Of a stretch of 64,000 nucleotides of DNA, positions 34,074 through 47,940 are shown piece after piece (the stretch's first letter is position 1; each line of letters starts with the position of its first letter). Origin of the DNA: Haemonchus contortus (lineage: Eukaryota > Nematoda > Chromadorea > Rhabditida > Trichostrongylidae); contig LS997567.1 of the NCBI GenBank assembly GCA_000469685.2, forward strand, positions 8,139,374-8,203,373, read 5' to 3'. The position numbers and the translations under genes were made by a program. The notes under the pieces are model-generated. The model was not told where the DNA came from and did not search any database. It saw only the letters and a program-made list of their open reading frames with translations.

Positions 34074-36119
34074 TACTTTTGCAATTTGCGCGAATGTGAG
34101 GCGTGATCTGCGTATTTGCTCGAAATCTCGGGAACTTTGAATTCCTGTACGGATTATTTTTTACGGTAGTCTGAGAATAGCACATCTTAATTTAGCAACT
34201 TAACATAACCTATTGAGCACGTGAAAGACGCTGAATGGTTTGGGAAGGCAGCTCAGAGCCTCAAAAGTCGTCTAAGTCGCTAGGAATCATACTTTCCTAC
34301 TAGTAGTCCAAAGAGTCAGTAATGACGTTCTTCCGGAGTCACTTCTTTCATAGCTGACAGGGGGTCAAATGACGTCTTCTGGACTCAGTTGCTTCAGGGG
34401 AGGGCTTCATTATTGCGTGACCACATAAACACGTAGTATTGGGCCAAATGGCGTGACATGGCCCATAATTCTGGGGGGTAAATAGGTGACAACAGATGTC
34501 AGGGGAATAGATGAAATCATTCGTTCATTCTTTATTGCTTTCACGCTTTCAGAGGTCTTCATTAGATGTCTTTCATTATTGTCCCAGCTCCTTTCCCAAA
34601 TCCAATTTCAATCTCAATAATTGCTGAAAACTCATTTCGCTCACCCTACTGGCCAGGAACTTTGCGCGCATGACACAGCTGGATGGCTAGGTTTAGTGAT
34701 CCGGTGTAAAGAGAAGATTTAAATCGGCAGAGGGAGTAGCTTTTTTTTGTAAAATGGGTGGTTGGTCTATTTCCAAGTTCGCTAGTCTGTAGTGACCTTG
34801 GACAACCTCAGTTCTGAGTACGTCCGAGTCACTAGGATGCTGAATTGGAGCTGAATCAAACACAGGATTCAGGCCTGGCACTCCCCCATTAGCTCAGGTT
34901 TGGGTACCGTACATCTAGACCGAAGGTATAAACCGTCTGAGCACGGCAGAAATGAGAAGACCTTACGATGTTCTGGGGCCCACACGAAGTTGCTTCAAAT
35001 CCGCGTTTCGTTCACTACCCTATCCCTCAGGTTGGGCCAGATGGGCCTATCCCTCTAGGGATTAGAAGATCCATCAATAAGATTACCTCGTCTAAGCGGG
35101 TTAACAAACGAATCCTTTACCAACCTACAAGTTTTACTTTGAACAAACTCTGGATTACTTCTAGTAAAATGCTGTTTAGCTCATGACATACATAGACTTT
35201 GTGTCTATGTGGAGCATTTCTTTTTCAAAAGCGATCAATGAAATGGGGAATATGCTTGACAAGGAGAGTACAAGTTGAGCGACTAGTTCATTTTTGCAGT
35301 AGTTAGGCATGAAAAAGCCCTTTAACTTCAGAATTTCAACATTTTGTTTTTCAATGCTTGTTTTGACTAATCCGTCAATCTTTCATCTCATTCCCGTATA
35401 CTCTTATCAGATCCATTTCCACGTGGGTGCTTGTGTACCTATCATGAAAAAGCATACTGTAAGGTGAATTCTTTTTGGGAGTACAGTATGAACTCATGTT
35501 CCCTGAAGCCTAATCATCCCATGAACTGCGTCCCGAAGTATTATTTAGTATTACTTACAGCGCCCGAACTTAAGTTCACCGTGTTCGAATCTCCCCTTCA
35601 CATAAGACCTTGTTCTTTTCGGGGGCACTTTCGAGATGAACTTCTGTGTTGGTACATGACAATAATTCTAGATACCATCAGTAAAGTAGTGCACAACGGT
35701 AGAAAGATTACGGTACATATGTGTTGATGAATTTAGATGGATGAGCGAGTGAATGTGTTGGGTTCTGTTCTTTTCGAGCTTTCGAATTGTATCATTACTT
35801 GAACTTCAGCCTAAATGGAAGCCTTTATCCAACTTTGTGGGCGGTATTTATGAAAGGGCGGGGTTCGATCAGATTTGCTCGAGTTTTAACGGTAATGGTT
35901 GTGAAGGGAGGTATCTGTTTCGGTAACGGCATAGATCTTTTGTAATTGAAGAATGTCGGTTTAAGAAATTCTCCAAAGTACCTTATTTCTTGAGTAAGAA
36001 TCGGATTTGTAAAAGTATTATTGCAAATTACTTCACCAAAAGCCAATAACTTTTGCTTGAACAGGTCGAATGCAAACCTCAAGAGGAGTAATACAGTAGA
36101 GCTTTTCCTGAAAGGCACA
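34074..36119. other. No supported feature
   Basis: Only short, mutually inconsistent open frames on both strands; no repeat shared with other parts of the window was noticed. Confidence 0.5.
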
Positions 36120-36537
36120 TTCACATTAAAAAGCTTCTGAGATTCCTCCCTAGTACGAGCCTGTGGCCCCTACGGATAGCTCGTTGGATATTGTCGGGTG
36201 GAAAAACGATTTTGACAAGGCGTTGTGAGCCTTCATAAACGGCTTTCTTGAAGTACACATCCAAAATTGGCCATGTTATGATGGCCTTCTTTAGACCCCA
36301 TCATTCCCAGTGAAGCGTAAAGGGGCCGAAGAATAGTACGCCTGTGTGGGAGATACTCAGACTGCTGCAGTCGCATAATCTCGTACAAGCCCCTTTCTTA
36401 CAACTTTTAACTGGCCTTTTTTGGCATCTCCGATTTTCACACTTTCTTCGCCATTTTTGCCATTGTTTACTATTCTGCACAATAATTTCACTTATTTCGC
36501 TTAAGCTAGACACCTCGGAACTATCGTGAATTCTGCC
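36120..36537 (+). mobile_element. Family C, type 3
   Basis: Shares AAACGATTTTGACAAGGCGT, GGCCATGTTATGATGGC and GGGAGATACTCAGACTG with other type 3 copies. Ends ACTATCGTGAATTCTGCC. Confidence 0.78.
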
Positions 36538-36920
36538 ACCGAGGGTATTTCCGCTTGTATTAGGGTCACCGTGGATGACCCCTTGTCGCTCAAATGTGCC
36601 GCTTGCCGAAGACGGAAATTCGCCTTTTGATTCGGCAGTCCACGCCCATAGTGTCACACCCTTGAAGTCATAGGTTCCCTTCTCTTTAAGTACTAATGGC
36701 TTCAATAGATTAAAAAAGAGGAAAACTGATATCTAAATTAGCTGCTGAAAGCAATTAAAAGGCCATAAAAACTTCTTTCAAATAGTAATCGAATGCCTAT
36801 CACGCGAACCCGTGAAGTATCCCACTCATAAGGTCGAGAATAATTTTATGACTGAAATGATTCGTTTACAAAATTGAGAGTACAAGTAGCTAAGCTCCGA
36901 AGTTTCTCTGTGAAACATAC

Positions 36921-37079
36921 TTAAAGGCACTGTTCGCGATGATTCAATGGGCGGGTGTGTCGATGACGTGTCCGCCTCTCATTCGATGTCACGTCAGACA
37001 GTCTGACGTGGCGTCGAATGAGAGGCGGACACGTCATCGACACCCCCGCCCATTGAATCATCGCGAACAGTGCCTTTAA
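36921..37079. mobile_element. 159-bp hairpin MITE family D, copy 1
   Basis: Two arms of about 78 bases pair almost perfectly around a tiny loop near 37000. Ends are TTAAAGGCACTGTTCGCGAT and its inverse. The centre carries CATTCGATGTCACGTCAGAC against GTCTGACGTGGCGTCGAATG. The outer bases TTAA could be target duplication or element. A transcript would fold into one long hairpin. Confidence 0.92.
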
Positions 37080-37531
37080 ACTGTGACCCCGTGAAGGTGA
37101 ATCTGGTAAGTGAAACGAAAAAAAATCGAACTGTTAAGCGTTCTGTGGGTGCCCAAGACTGTTCTGCTGGTAGTGGATCAATCAAAGCATTCTCTACGAG
37201 CATCACTCGCTAAAATGATGTAAGTTCATGAAGCACAAATCCCAAAGGCAGTCATAATAACTGGCGAGGAATAAATTGGTCAGAGACGAATTACTTACAC
37301 ATGAATAACTAGTTTCTTTATGAACCTTTTCTTCTGCGTCACAGTGTTCTCCCTCTACTATGTAGCTGACTTCCCCACACTTTTGGATCCCAAAAATCAA
37401 GAATGGCTCCTTTAATTCATTCTTTTAGAATCCCCTAGTCTTCAGTAACGATCTTTGATATTCGGTCGTGTTTATTCGTCGACGTAAAATAATTTCCGGT
37501 GTAATTATTAAAATGATTGCTTTTTGTTCAG

Positions 37532-38144
37532 TTATCGCTGCTCAGTGGCAAGACAAATGGGCGTCGAACACAAAGGGAGCCGTTCCCCGAGGACAAGGCC
37601 GTGATTCGGGCAAATAGCCTCCAGCTATCACGTCAACGACCGCTTGTCTGTAGATCAGACCTTGTGGGAGGTATCCAACCGACGGATTTATTCTGGCTTT
37701 ACTGGCTCCAGTCAACTGTATAGAGGCGGCAAATTCGGAAAATTTGATATCGACGGACGGTTCTTTCCTCAGTTTGGATCAGCTTGTCAGCTGACGAGAA
37801 GAAATCTTCAAAGTCTCAGTACGTAGCCCTTTAGTTGTGCGTTAGTGCACTCGAGGGCTGGGACCCTCAAGATCCCTTTGGAATATCCACTTGCCCACTC
37901 TAATGCCACGGCCTCTAAGGCAAAGTGAAGGCCACGCTCTTATTATTGACACATATTGCCTCACCTAGTATTACGTTACGTTGGTATCGCTCCCTCTTCA
38001 TCTACGAACCTGAGCCGTTGATATTCGTTATTCGGAATTATTACTCGTTATCATGGAAAGTAGCGGGCCAAGAGCCTCTTCTGGTGATTGTGGTTCAAGA
38101 AAAGTTCGAGGCCGAAAGTTCAGTCAATTTGATTTTTCAAAACG
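37532..38144 (+). other. Region with possible exons, frame unresolved
   Basis: A good acceptor (TTTTTGTTCAG ending 37531) is followed by two competing open frames, one containing REPFPEDKAVIRANSLQLSR and another YHVNDRLSVDQTLWEVSNRR. At 38144 a frame with YEPEPLIFVIRNYYSLSWKV ends at a consensus GTAAGT donor. No consistent exon chain could be built. Possibly a real gene or a decayed one. Confidence 0.22.
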
Positions 38145-38943
38145 TAAGTGGAAGTTTTTTTTCTACAGTCCGCTTTTATGTTCACTCTCAAAAATTTGAA
38201 TTTCATAAATGATTTTTTTACTTCGAAAAATGGTCTCAGCTGTTTCTCATCTCAATTATACCGTTGGTTATATGCAATCGTTGTTCGCTATGCCTGGCAA
38301 GAATCGGGTTTCCTTACCTCCCAAGGGACCAGCTTCATCGATAAAACGGGGCATTTCTCATTGGCATACGGAAAGATTTAGTGTTACTGAACCGTGACAT
38401 AATTCTTGGAAGAAATTTCTAAGAAAAGAATACGAATCGCTATCTCTGACAAAAAAAAATGTCTCCAGTCGGGTCTTGTCAACTCTTCTGAGCCTTTTCT
38501 CACCTCCGACATTTTCTTAGGAGATTGTATAGATTTTTTTCAAACAGCAGAATTTGTAATTGAAAAGAAGTGGCCGTTTCCAATTGACTAATAGAACCAT
38601 AGGCTCGAAATAAAATCAGTTTCAGATAAATCCATTAGCAATTTTAATTCATTCATGTACTAACCAAAGTGCAGACAGAAGTAACTTGTAACAGCAACAA
38701 CATCAGCAGTAGCTTTATTGTTGCACTTGTAGAAGAGAAGCTTTGACTGTGGCCACTCAGGAATGATCTTCACTCCTTTTTTTTCTGGAATCTCTGGAAG
38801 AAAAGGCTTCGTTACATTAAAAATCCTTCAGTTGACGTAGAGATAATTGAAAGCTTCAATGAAACTTTTACTGCAAAAAATTCCAGTTTATTTCATTGTC
38901 GAAGTCGGACAGAGAAGTGAAGTTTTAGTTGCTGTTATATGCT

Positions 38944-39236
38944 GTGGCGCCGAGGTGGTATAGTGGCAAGTGGCGCACTATCACACGGGCATGGTCACGG
39001 GTTCGAACCTCGGATCGATATCAGCCTAGGCCAACCACGCCTTCCATCCTTTCGGGGTAATTTAATTGGAACAAACTTGTCTGGGATGGTGAAATCACTG
39101 ACTTATACATCGGCTGGCCACCGCAAGTCATTGTATAGGCCACATACGCATTCCACGACAGTTCGCTTCTGAAAGAAAGTCTAATGCGGTGGCGCATCCC
39201 TCAGACGGGATTGATCAATGTCAAAAGACTTTATTC
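38944..39236 (+). mobile_element. tRNA-derived SINE, copy 1
   Basis: The head is tRNA-like with an A box TGGTATAGTGG (38956-38966) and a B box GGTTCGAACC (39000-39009), correctly spaced for RNA polymerase III. The unrelated body contains CATCGGCTGGCCACCGCAA, a shared ACGGGATTGAT block and ends ACTTTATTCT. The head resembles tRNA-Gly by eye. This is a retroposon, not a tRNA gene, because the acceptor stem does not close. Confidence 0.88.
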
Positions 39237-40679
39237 TATCCTCTATAGTTGAGGTCGATTGGATGAGCAAAAGCTGGGATTGCCGTTCGCTGTTACATGG
39301 TCATGGGTGCTATTCTGACTTGCTACCCATCCACACCAACCAAGTCATCCATCCCTCATAGTTCAGTTGAGTGGTCAATTTTCATTTGTTAAGGGTGGTA
39401 AAGGGCTGTCGCTATGAGGTCAATAGCAGTGCAGTAACAATATACTACATAAAAGGAAAATTTGGTCAATTATGGTTCACGTCGTGCACCTGCCCTTTTT
39501 ATTCTACTCCCCCTCTTCCCTCCTCGGTCACTAAAAGCCTAGCCCAGATGCCCAGGTCTCTAAAAGCCGGATATGACCAATTTGTGTTGTCGTAAACGTG
39601 TCTCTGACATGTGCACCCGAAAAACGATCTGTGACATTACATAAGTGCCCCCCGACGCTGAGAGGGTGGCTGGCCCTGCTGGGAAAAAACGTGTGAAAAT
39701 GGCGTCCAAAGAGCAACACGAAATAAGGATGGGAATTCGAAGCTTTTCTTTTACTCCTCGGTAGGCCCTTAATAAGCCAACTAGGCGAGTGTGAACGATT
39801 AAAATTTTCAAATTTTCAAATTTTTCCCGTGAATTAGATATGACCGACTGGCTATGCATAGTCATTATGTATTCAAATTACATATGCACCGCTTCGTGAA
39901 CAATCTCATTACAATTGGGGACATGCTGCATTTTTAGGGAAGTTACAATTTCTTTATTCACTACAGTTTCCTTAAAAAGTAGTAATTGGTAGTTTTTGTA
40001 ATTTCCTTTGTAAAGCTTTTTTAACTCGCCGAAACGCTTTCCGAATTTCTCATGCTTCTTTAATTCATGTTCGTACGCTCTCTCATGCCCTTTATCTGCT
40101 CATTGAGCAGTTTTTACAGCGGTGCCTAGAAAGGGGTTGAAGGGAAGGCTTTCAATAAATATTTCAAAAGCATAGCTGTAGAATCGATACGGTAACGGAA
40201 ATCGGAAGAGACAACGATCGACTGATTGACGTTGAACAATTCAAATCATTTATCATTTCAAATCTCACGTCACTTACATTTTTTGTTTTTCCATTTTTTT
40301 TTTTCGTTATTTTTGTCATTACTATGAGTAAAAAAGAATGGACGAGTTTTTTCTGAAGCTCTGCTCGAAGAGGTGTTTTTTGTTTTGTCGTGAACGGGTC
40401 CTCATCAACAAGTGCTTAAAACGAGCTTTTTCGATGTCCATAGAGGACTGTTGCGTTAGTTAACAAAGTTTTGTCGTGTGGTTTTCGATGATAAAGTCAG
40501 GAGAAGGGAGATGGGTTCTGAACAGAGCTTGGCTTGATTCAGTCCATATCTCTGCTTCCTAAGCGCCGCTCTTATCCTTTGCGCTACTGACGGGCCCTTG
40601 TAAATTCTTTTTGTAACTTGTTCTTTCTGGAGTTAACTTCATAACGTTGCCACAGAGCATTCATGAATGAAAATTGAAT
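39237..40679. other. No supported feature
   Basis: AT-rich sequence between two SINE copies, with scattered short open frames and no splice-supported exon. Confidence 0.5.
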
Positions 40680-40985
40680 GAATAAAGCGTAAAGCTTCCA
40701 GTCGTTGATCAATCCCGTCGGGAATGCGCCCCGCATTCGGCTTCTATTCAGAATCGTAATGGCTATTGAATGCGTATGGGGCTTATACAGTGACTTGCTG
40801 TCGCCAGCCGACGCACGAGTCAGTGCTTTTACCCTCCCAGACGAGTCTAGCACCGATTGAGCGAACCCGAAGGGATTGTAAGTCTGCCGGTCTACTCAGA
40901 TATCATTCTCGGATTCGAACCCCTGACCATGCGTGGGTGATGACGTACATACTACTTCCCATTGCATCACCTTCGTTAAAAAAAA
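40680..40985 (-). mobile_element. tRNA-derived SINE, copy 2
   Basis: Minus-strand copy with B-box-like GGGTTCGAATCC (complement near 40913) and the family body. Confidence 0.82.
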
Positions 40986-42099
40986 AACTCGACATCGTGC
41001 GAATAGTGGGGCGGAAGTAATAGATCCTTATTTATTGTGTGTGTAGGATTCAACAAGTGGCAAATAGCCATATTTATTTGCAAATTTACTGGAGCCATAC
41101 TCAAATTTCTCCCCTAAATCCTCTAAGAACGCGGTGAAACAAGGGTGAGGATAAAGAGAATTGAAGTGGGCTGAGGTGCTCTTATGACCAAGAACCGCAT
41201 CGGAATGATGAGGGGCACACCACTCGAGTTTCCTGGATATACCAAAGTTAAACTTGAGTTTCTCTCTGAAGACTTCAGAAATAACACCGCCATTGCTGTC
41301 CTTAGTTCTCCTATCATCTTTACCCCAATACTGGAAGGGACAGGTGCAGGGTTACAAGTCTCCCTTTGAAGAAGGGTCGCCGCCCACGACTAGTAATCTT
41401 TTGTTCTCGTCTGATTATTCAAATTCTGCTTTCGGAAGGTGTCACTCGTCGGAACAGCTGGAAATTTCAATAATGAAGTAGTGTACCATGGTGGATCAGT
41501 GTCTTTCACGCCCATGCTACTAAAGAAGATCTTTGAACACGACAAATTCGAAATAATAGTCAGGTGAACCGTTAATAGGCCCTATAAGGTCTCTACAGTA
41601 CAGCATGACTGTTGGGCTATACAAAGTGGAACCCGTTCCCCTACTATCCGACCCAAGACGTCCTTGCACCTCAAATTGAGAGCGCGCTCTACATAGGTGA
41701 AAGATGGTCTTCCGTTTCCTGACAAGGATGCTTTGAGTAGTCTTCAAGAAGATGGATGACTATTGTCTTTGCCATGAACGAAAGAGAGATATTCTTAATG
41801 AACGTTGCTTTCTTCTTGTTTGGTTCTCAGTACTCGATGCCATACAAATGCGATGAGAACGATTCGCTCTTAAATCTTGATTTTTATAGATGTAATTCTA
41901 TGATCATTCATTGCTCCCTCATCACAAAATCTCTCGTACTTCAATTAGAAGATGGCTAGGCCTCAGCAAATGGCTGAGCCGTGCACTTTATTTCTTCACC
42001 ATATTAGTACTGACATAGCTTCTGCATGAACCCGCTTTGGGGAGGCAAAGGCCTTTAAAGGAATTCTTGAGCAACCTTTTTGGTTTATGCTATTCTGAT

Positions 42100-42253
42100 G
42101 TATCACCTCACATGTGCATCTGTCGTCCCGCTAATCATCGATTTCCTCAAGCGAGCGCTTGTGACGTGTACATTCGTCCCCTTTGCGAGCCAAGTGGCCC
42201 ACTGGATCGTTCTCGCTCGACGGACACGAGGCATAGCATTCAGTTCAGTTTGA
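42100..42253 (-). pseudogene. RTE-type LINE 3' tail fragment
   Basis: Minus strand reads RVRRARTIQWATWLAKGTN and, after a frameshift, LEEIDD, a stop and RDDR. This corresponds to the last 50 residues of an RTE polyprotein and matches the fragment ending near 50.9 kb. Confidence 0.8.
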
Positions 42254-44264
42254 CCATTGCTTCGATTTAGCTGTGAACAAGCTAATTTTCACTATTTTCT
42301 ACCTCAAACATGTATTGTAGACCATCTTTAGGTAAATCGCGAACCCAAGCATCCTCTGAGATACTCTGGAACTTTTTTCGGGTAGATATCCTTCATAAAA
42401 CCGATAGCTTATTGATCTTTTGAGTTCATGAAATTTCTCGAACTTATTGATTTTTTTGCACGAGACCTGAGAGCGGCATGAGTTTGTTGCTTACCGGTAA
42501 TCAGTGGTTACCTTTACTCCAAAGTGAAATATTGAGTGAATCCGACCTGTCGACGTTTTTTTTTCTATATGAACATGCTGCAATTGAAAATCTTTCCCTA
42601 ATTTTTTCTAAATTTTCTATTCTTCATTGACCACAGCCACGATTTGAAAGGAGCTGTATTTCATCTGCTGTCACACGGTTGTCAACTGTCATATTCCAAT
42701 CTCCGCCCACTCTCACGAGCGCTGAATTTCAACAGATTGTACCTTCTGCTTACATTATTCTTGCTTCAAAAGCCAAACCTGTTAGTGCTTTTTGTTTAAC
42801 GGTAATACCTTCCTTATGACTTTGTTTACTGAACGTTTGATTAGTTACGGAGCTACTAAAGTGCTCTTACATGTTTATAAGACAGTAGAGTAAACGGGGC
42901 AATGTCCGAACCTGTTCTATAGGGGTAGTTGAATGAATATTGGGAAACAGACGCTTTTTTGGACCTTTCTTTTCGACTTGGAAAGTTGTGACTTTGTTCT
43001 GAAGGGAATGTGTGTGTCAGCAGACTAGGTGATGGTTCCTGGGCTCGGTTTTACTCTACGAAGGTCGAGTAATTCAAAAAGTAGTGGTAACCCTTATAGG
43101 AGTTGATCAATCATTGAAGGAATTCAGTTGGCTGTGTCGATTTTGTCGTTCGCTTGTTCCACCTCTCAGACCTAAGTAAAGTGTAAAGGACTATGCGCGT
43201 CAAATTACCAGGTTACATCTTGACTGCCCTGTAGGTCACGCCACTGAGGTGTTATAGGCACCCTCGCAAAGAAGTCTGACTCAATCCCCCTTTTTTAAAC
43301 ATCACCTGCATTGATAATGACCACCTTCCCTGCATTGCAGCAGTGGGAAGTTCCAAATCGATCACATCCACCAGAGTCCGAAACGGAACCCGTTAGCGGA
43401 CATGATGTGCAAGGTGTAGGCTTACCGGAAATTCTTCATGCGCCCTCTGGGATAACGCCGCCTCAGAAAGAGCTCGAGTTTTGTGTCCGAACATACTGGA
43501 AACTAAATCATAGGCTTATAAAGTTCATCTCTTATCTCTGAAACCACCACACTATATCATGCATCTGCAAATGACGTGTGTTGCATTTTTTTTTCTGGTG
43601 AGGGTACCACACCTAGACCACACTACTTCAAAGTACTTCTTTGAGAGATGAGCCGCATTAGCGTCAAAGCTCTCGAACGTCTACCCCCACTTGCATACTT
43701 GCAACAGCAATTTCGTCATTTCTGAAATCCTTTTGTTTGAATTAATTGATAGCACAACTTTTGGTTTTACTGGTTTGGATGGTTATGGTTTCAAACATGG
43801 ACCTTATGACTCAAATAATCACTTCCATTGCCCATGGGAGATTACTACATAGTGATTTGTCAAGTTACACTACATCGCTTTCGAACATGAATTTTGTATT
43901 TTTCTATTTCATCTGCTTAGAAATGAGGATGCTGCAGAGATTTTTTTTGAAATGGTGGCTATTTATGACGGTTCTTCATTTTGTTCGCTTCTAAATTATG
44001 GGAAAGGCTATTCTTTGACATTTTCACTTTCACGCACTGTTTCCCATCCAGAATTGGCATTGAAACTGGCATTTATCAAAGCTACTGCAATCCATTTTCA
44101 AAGGATTTATTCCCCTTTCAAATTATCCTTTACTGTAGTGTCACTCGTGCTCATATGAAAATTCTAGCGATAGCTTCTCCTCTGATGAATGTTATTTTCT
44201 CGAACATAAAAATTAGGAACTAATTTTTTGAATAGAATTTGATATAAATTGTAATAAGTGAGAG
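42254..44264. other. Stretch around the 43.3 kb exon candidate
   Basis: Apart from that candidate exon, only AT-rich sequence with hydrophobic chance frames at 43746-44223. Confidence 0.45.
43341..43541 (+). CDS. Candidate terminal exon, unknown protein
   Basis: CCTGCATTGCAG ending at 43340 is a plausible acceptor. The phase-0 frame that follows reads QWEVPNRSHPPESETEPVSG and ends LNHRLIKFISYL before a TGA stop. The 66 codons are rich in Pro, Glu and Gly, unlike the hydrophobic Leu/Phe/Ile-rich chance frames of the surrounding AT-rich DNA. No upstream exon was found and no domain is recognised. It could also be a chance frame. Confidence 0.3.
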   Translation, partial: QWEVPNRSHPPESETEPVSGHDVQGVGLPEILHAPSGITPPQKELEFCVRTYWKLNHRLIKFISYL

Positions 44265-44550
44265 TTGGACGCCCCAAGACGTCAATCAATCTCGTCTCAG
44301 GGATGCGCCCTGCATTCGACTTCAATTCAGAATCGTAGTGGTGTATTGAATGCCTATGTGGCCTATACAATGACGTGGCCAACAGTTGTACATGTCAGTG
44401 CTTTTGTCCTCTCCAACGAGTTTAATACCGATTAACTAACCTCGGAAGGGATGATAGGCTTAGTTGGCCTGGGCGGGTATCGATCCGCGATTCGAACTCG
44501 TGACTATGCATATGTATTGTGCACCACATGCCACTAAAGCACCTCTAGGC
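44265..44550 (-). mobile_element. tRNA-derived SINE, copy 3
   Basis: Minus strand; AGTTCGAATCGCGG head region and AATCGTAGTGGTGTATTGAA body block shared with other copies. Confidence 0.82.
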
Positions 44551-46892
44551 ATTGTTGTACAATATATGTATATTCTATCATTACAATAGATATCTGTCCA
44601 TTGTAATCTTCTCTTATTCTGAATACAACTCATTCTAAACGTTCACCGAAAGGTAATATTTACTTTCATACTGTAATGCTAAACCTTGTGGAATATCCAT
44701 CTACAATGCAGAGCTGTATATGTATATACTAACGAGATTCATATTTTGTAGATTTCATTAGGTCGACGGTGGGTAACATGAGATGGATCCCCCTGCAAGA
44801 CCCATGGACTTACACGTTTCGATTTCATTAATCCAGGGACAAGTGCGCAAAATGTAACTCAGTAATTTTCAATCCACCTCCTTCAGTATCATGAGATTAG
44901 TGTTCGGGTACTACCTGGCTTACCTGTTACACGAGGCATATCGGTATACTCGTATGCCAGAGTTTAGACAGGCCCCTACCACTGCCGATTGGTGTAGGTA
45001 TTTAACTTAGATGCCAACCGTGGCCGCTTTTGGTCGAAATGTCTGATTTGTACTTCTAGCCTTCTATTTATGGTCTTTGTATTTATTTGTGGTATTTATG
45101 GTGTTGCGTTAGCTCGATTTGTAAGTTTGGGTGACAATAGTTGCTCGAAATCCTTACTATCGTGTAACTTAGGTATCCTTTTGAAGACCAATGGACCGTT
45201 CTTTTCGAATCGAACCACTGTGATTGTTATCATGACCCGTTTATGGCTCGTAAAATGGGACCCATGGATAAATAAATAAATAAATACGTAAATGAACTCG
45301 AGGTGATTTTTCCATCTTCACTTTTCGATCGATTTATGGTTTCGAGATATAACTGCAGTTGTCCTTACCTCAGCCGCACCCAGTGGGCGCGCAGTAATGC
45401 TTCAGCATAGAATATTGATTGGTTGGGTATTTACGTCGATGTACTTACGTATTACGCGCAGGCCAAGTAGATTTCTTTGCCTAGGTGTCCCAGTTAGCAG
45501 GAGGGTAGGTATTTCCGAGACATTTTAGCTTTCTCTACTCCTTAGGACATATATATGTATATAGTATCTGTTAGCCAGGATTAGCCTGAACTGAAGATCA
45601 ATCTAGCGTTTAAGTAATCGATTACATGTTGGAATAGCATGCTTGAGCTTTGAGCACCACTGAAAATGTTTCTAGTAGTACTCTCGATGCTGAAGTGCTC
45701 CTTCTGTGAGGGCTAGCGGGAGCGAGACTGATGCATAAGTGCCATTCATTCAACGTGAAGAATGAACTGGCTCAACTGAGTTTGGAGCACAGTCGCCTGA
45801 CCTACTTGGTAGGAGCGGTCGCTTTGCACTTTACAACATTAGTACTGGATAATTTTTAAATAGTCTATAATGCAGTGATTCTAATGTCGTTCTGTCAGAA
45901 TTTGTTCTGCAAGTTCAAATGTTTTCTGAGTTGATCACTTTCTTATGGGATTCCTAGGATTACTACCCACTGAGGATTGCAAAATACCAGTCAAGGGGCG
46001 GAGCTTCCGAAGACAAACTTCCTGAAGTGAAGTCACTTTATTTTAACTCTATGTCATTTCCACTCCCGGTGCATGGATCTCTTACACCGATGGAAAATTC
46101 CAGTTAGACTGAGAAATTTAAAGAAAGGTTTCAAGTTGGGACGATGCCAGGGGTGGAGGGAAGGGGTCGTGGAATCAAGTAGGTTCTGAAGGGGATACTA
46201 GGAACTAAAAAGCTACTACCAGTAATACGAATCCATTATTTGTAATTACAATATTCGTTGATCCGTGGAATAATTCCCATTGAGACTTACTCGTTGCTGT
46301 CCTGACACTGTTTCTCCATTGGCCGGCCTGTCACCTTTGGCCTGAAGCTGGAACGGACTCCACTTTTGCAATCCTTGCCAGGCGTGTTTTTACTTTAGCT
46401 CCTTGCGAAAAATCGAACTTTCCGATCTTTCTGAGTGCCTACATAAGCCTACAACCTTAACCACTCGACTAGTCCTGCAATAATAATAATCCATTAAATA
46501 ATAATAGTACTTGATTGAATGATTTGAATTTTTAGGAAGGGTAGGTTAGAAATTTGCTATTTTTCTAACTATTCATTTTGATATTGCCTATTTGTTTCTT
46601 TTCAGACATTAGAATTTTAGAATTTAATCAAAATATACTTCGACTTTGTCCGTAAATGCCTAATTTCGCGTTTAAAAGTGCCAAAATATTCGACGTAAGA
46701 ATGGCGAGCAAGCTCTTCAATATTTTCGCTCTTAAAAATCGGATTTCAGGGCTCTTATTCCCATTAAATTTCTTATGGCATCGCTGGGAAGACTGGAGAA
46801 CCAATTTTCTCTAGGAAATCAGATCGTATTACTCTTCCAAATTATCTCAGACCTCATTTGCTCCCAATCGAGGCCCATTCTGCATTTGCTTG
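44551..46892. other. No supported feature
   Basis: Contains a short AAAT array at 45268-45292. No gene or shared repeat recognised. Confidence 0.5.
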
Positions 46893-47306
46893 AAGGCATA
46901 GTTCACGATAAAAAAGGTTTCTGAGATTTTCGCCCAGGATGAACCTGTGTTCCCTAAAGGACATTGTCGTGTCGAAAAACGACCTTGACAGGGCGTTATA
47001 AGGGCTCCAAGACTGGCTTAGCCGACCTATGTTCTCATAAGTGGTCGTATTATGACGATCTTGTTAAGGCTGCACCATTCACAATGGAGCGTTAGGACGC
47101 CGGCGAATAGTATGTTATGTGGGAGACCCCAGACGGTTGCAGACAAATGATCTTATACAATCCCCTTCCTTACTACTTCCCTTATATCTCTCTAAACGTC
47201 CCGTTCTACGCGTTTTCTTCGCCATTTTAAACTTCTCTGCACCACAAGTTCCATTATATCATTTACGTTAAATAACCGAGAATAATCGTGAACTGTGTCT
47301 TCATTA
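46893..47306 (+). mobile_element. Family C, type 3
   Basis: Starts AAGGCATAGTTCACGATAAA and ends AATCGTGAACTGTGTCTTCA. A clear full-length type 3 copy. Confidence 0.85.
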
Positions 47307-47940
47307 TTGCTTTTTGTCTTATTCAAGGATGCATACTTGGGATTTGTCTACGACTCATTAATTTTATTTTGAGTTCACCGATAGTGCTGTAAGCCTTGTT
47401 GGTCGATACATAGGTTAATTCGTTCGAAAAGTTACCCAATATTTTGCGAAAATACCCGTATTGCATATGGCTTGGGCAGATGTTTTCAGAACGGTCAGTT
47501 ATGGATGATTTTCAAAGTAAGGGCTTGTCTCTGGAAATCTTAGCGCTTCCATAGAAGCCAGCCTGTGCCATAAAAGGTGAGGGCTCGAGACACTACCTGT
47601 TCGGAATGGATATTGTTTCAGCCACTCTTACTTTATAGCTTGGTACTGTGGTCTCCCTTCAACCTTTCACGAAATACTCGAATTGGTACTTTCCATGAAA
47701 GATAGGGGTCAACTGGAAGTGAAACTCCAGTCGAAATATTTATTTATCTCCATTTAATCAAGCTGGAGAGGGGGGGGGGGAGGGATTCACGTGATTTGAC
47801 CTCTCAGAACATCACTGGCTGGGCGATGTGGCACTCAGATTTGATGTTTTTGCTATTTTTCCACCTCAATTAAGGCTTATCTTTCAGGACAGACAATGCC
47901 CTTCTATGTGGCCCTTCACTCTTCATGGAGTGAAAACTAT

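Noticed and set aside
38944..39020. tRNA gene suggested by A and B boxes.
   Set aside because: The acceptor stem does not close and the same head and body recur in several places, so it is a SINE.
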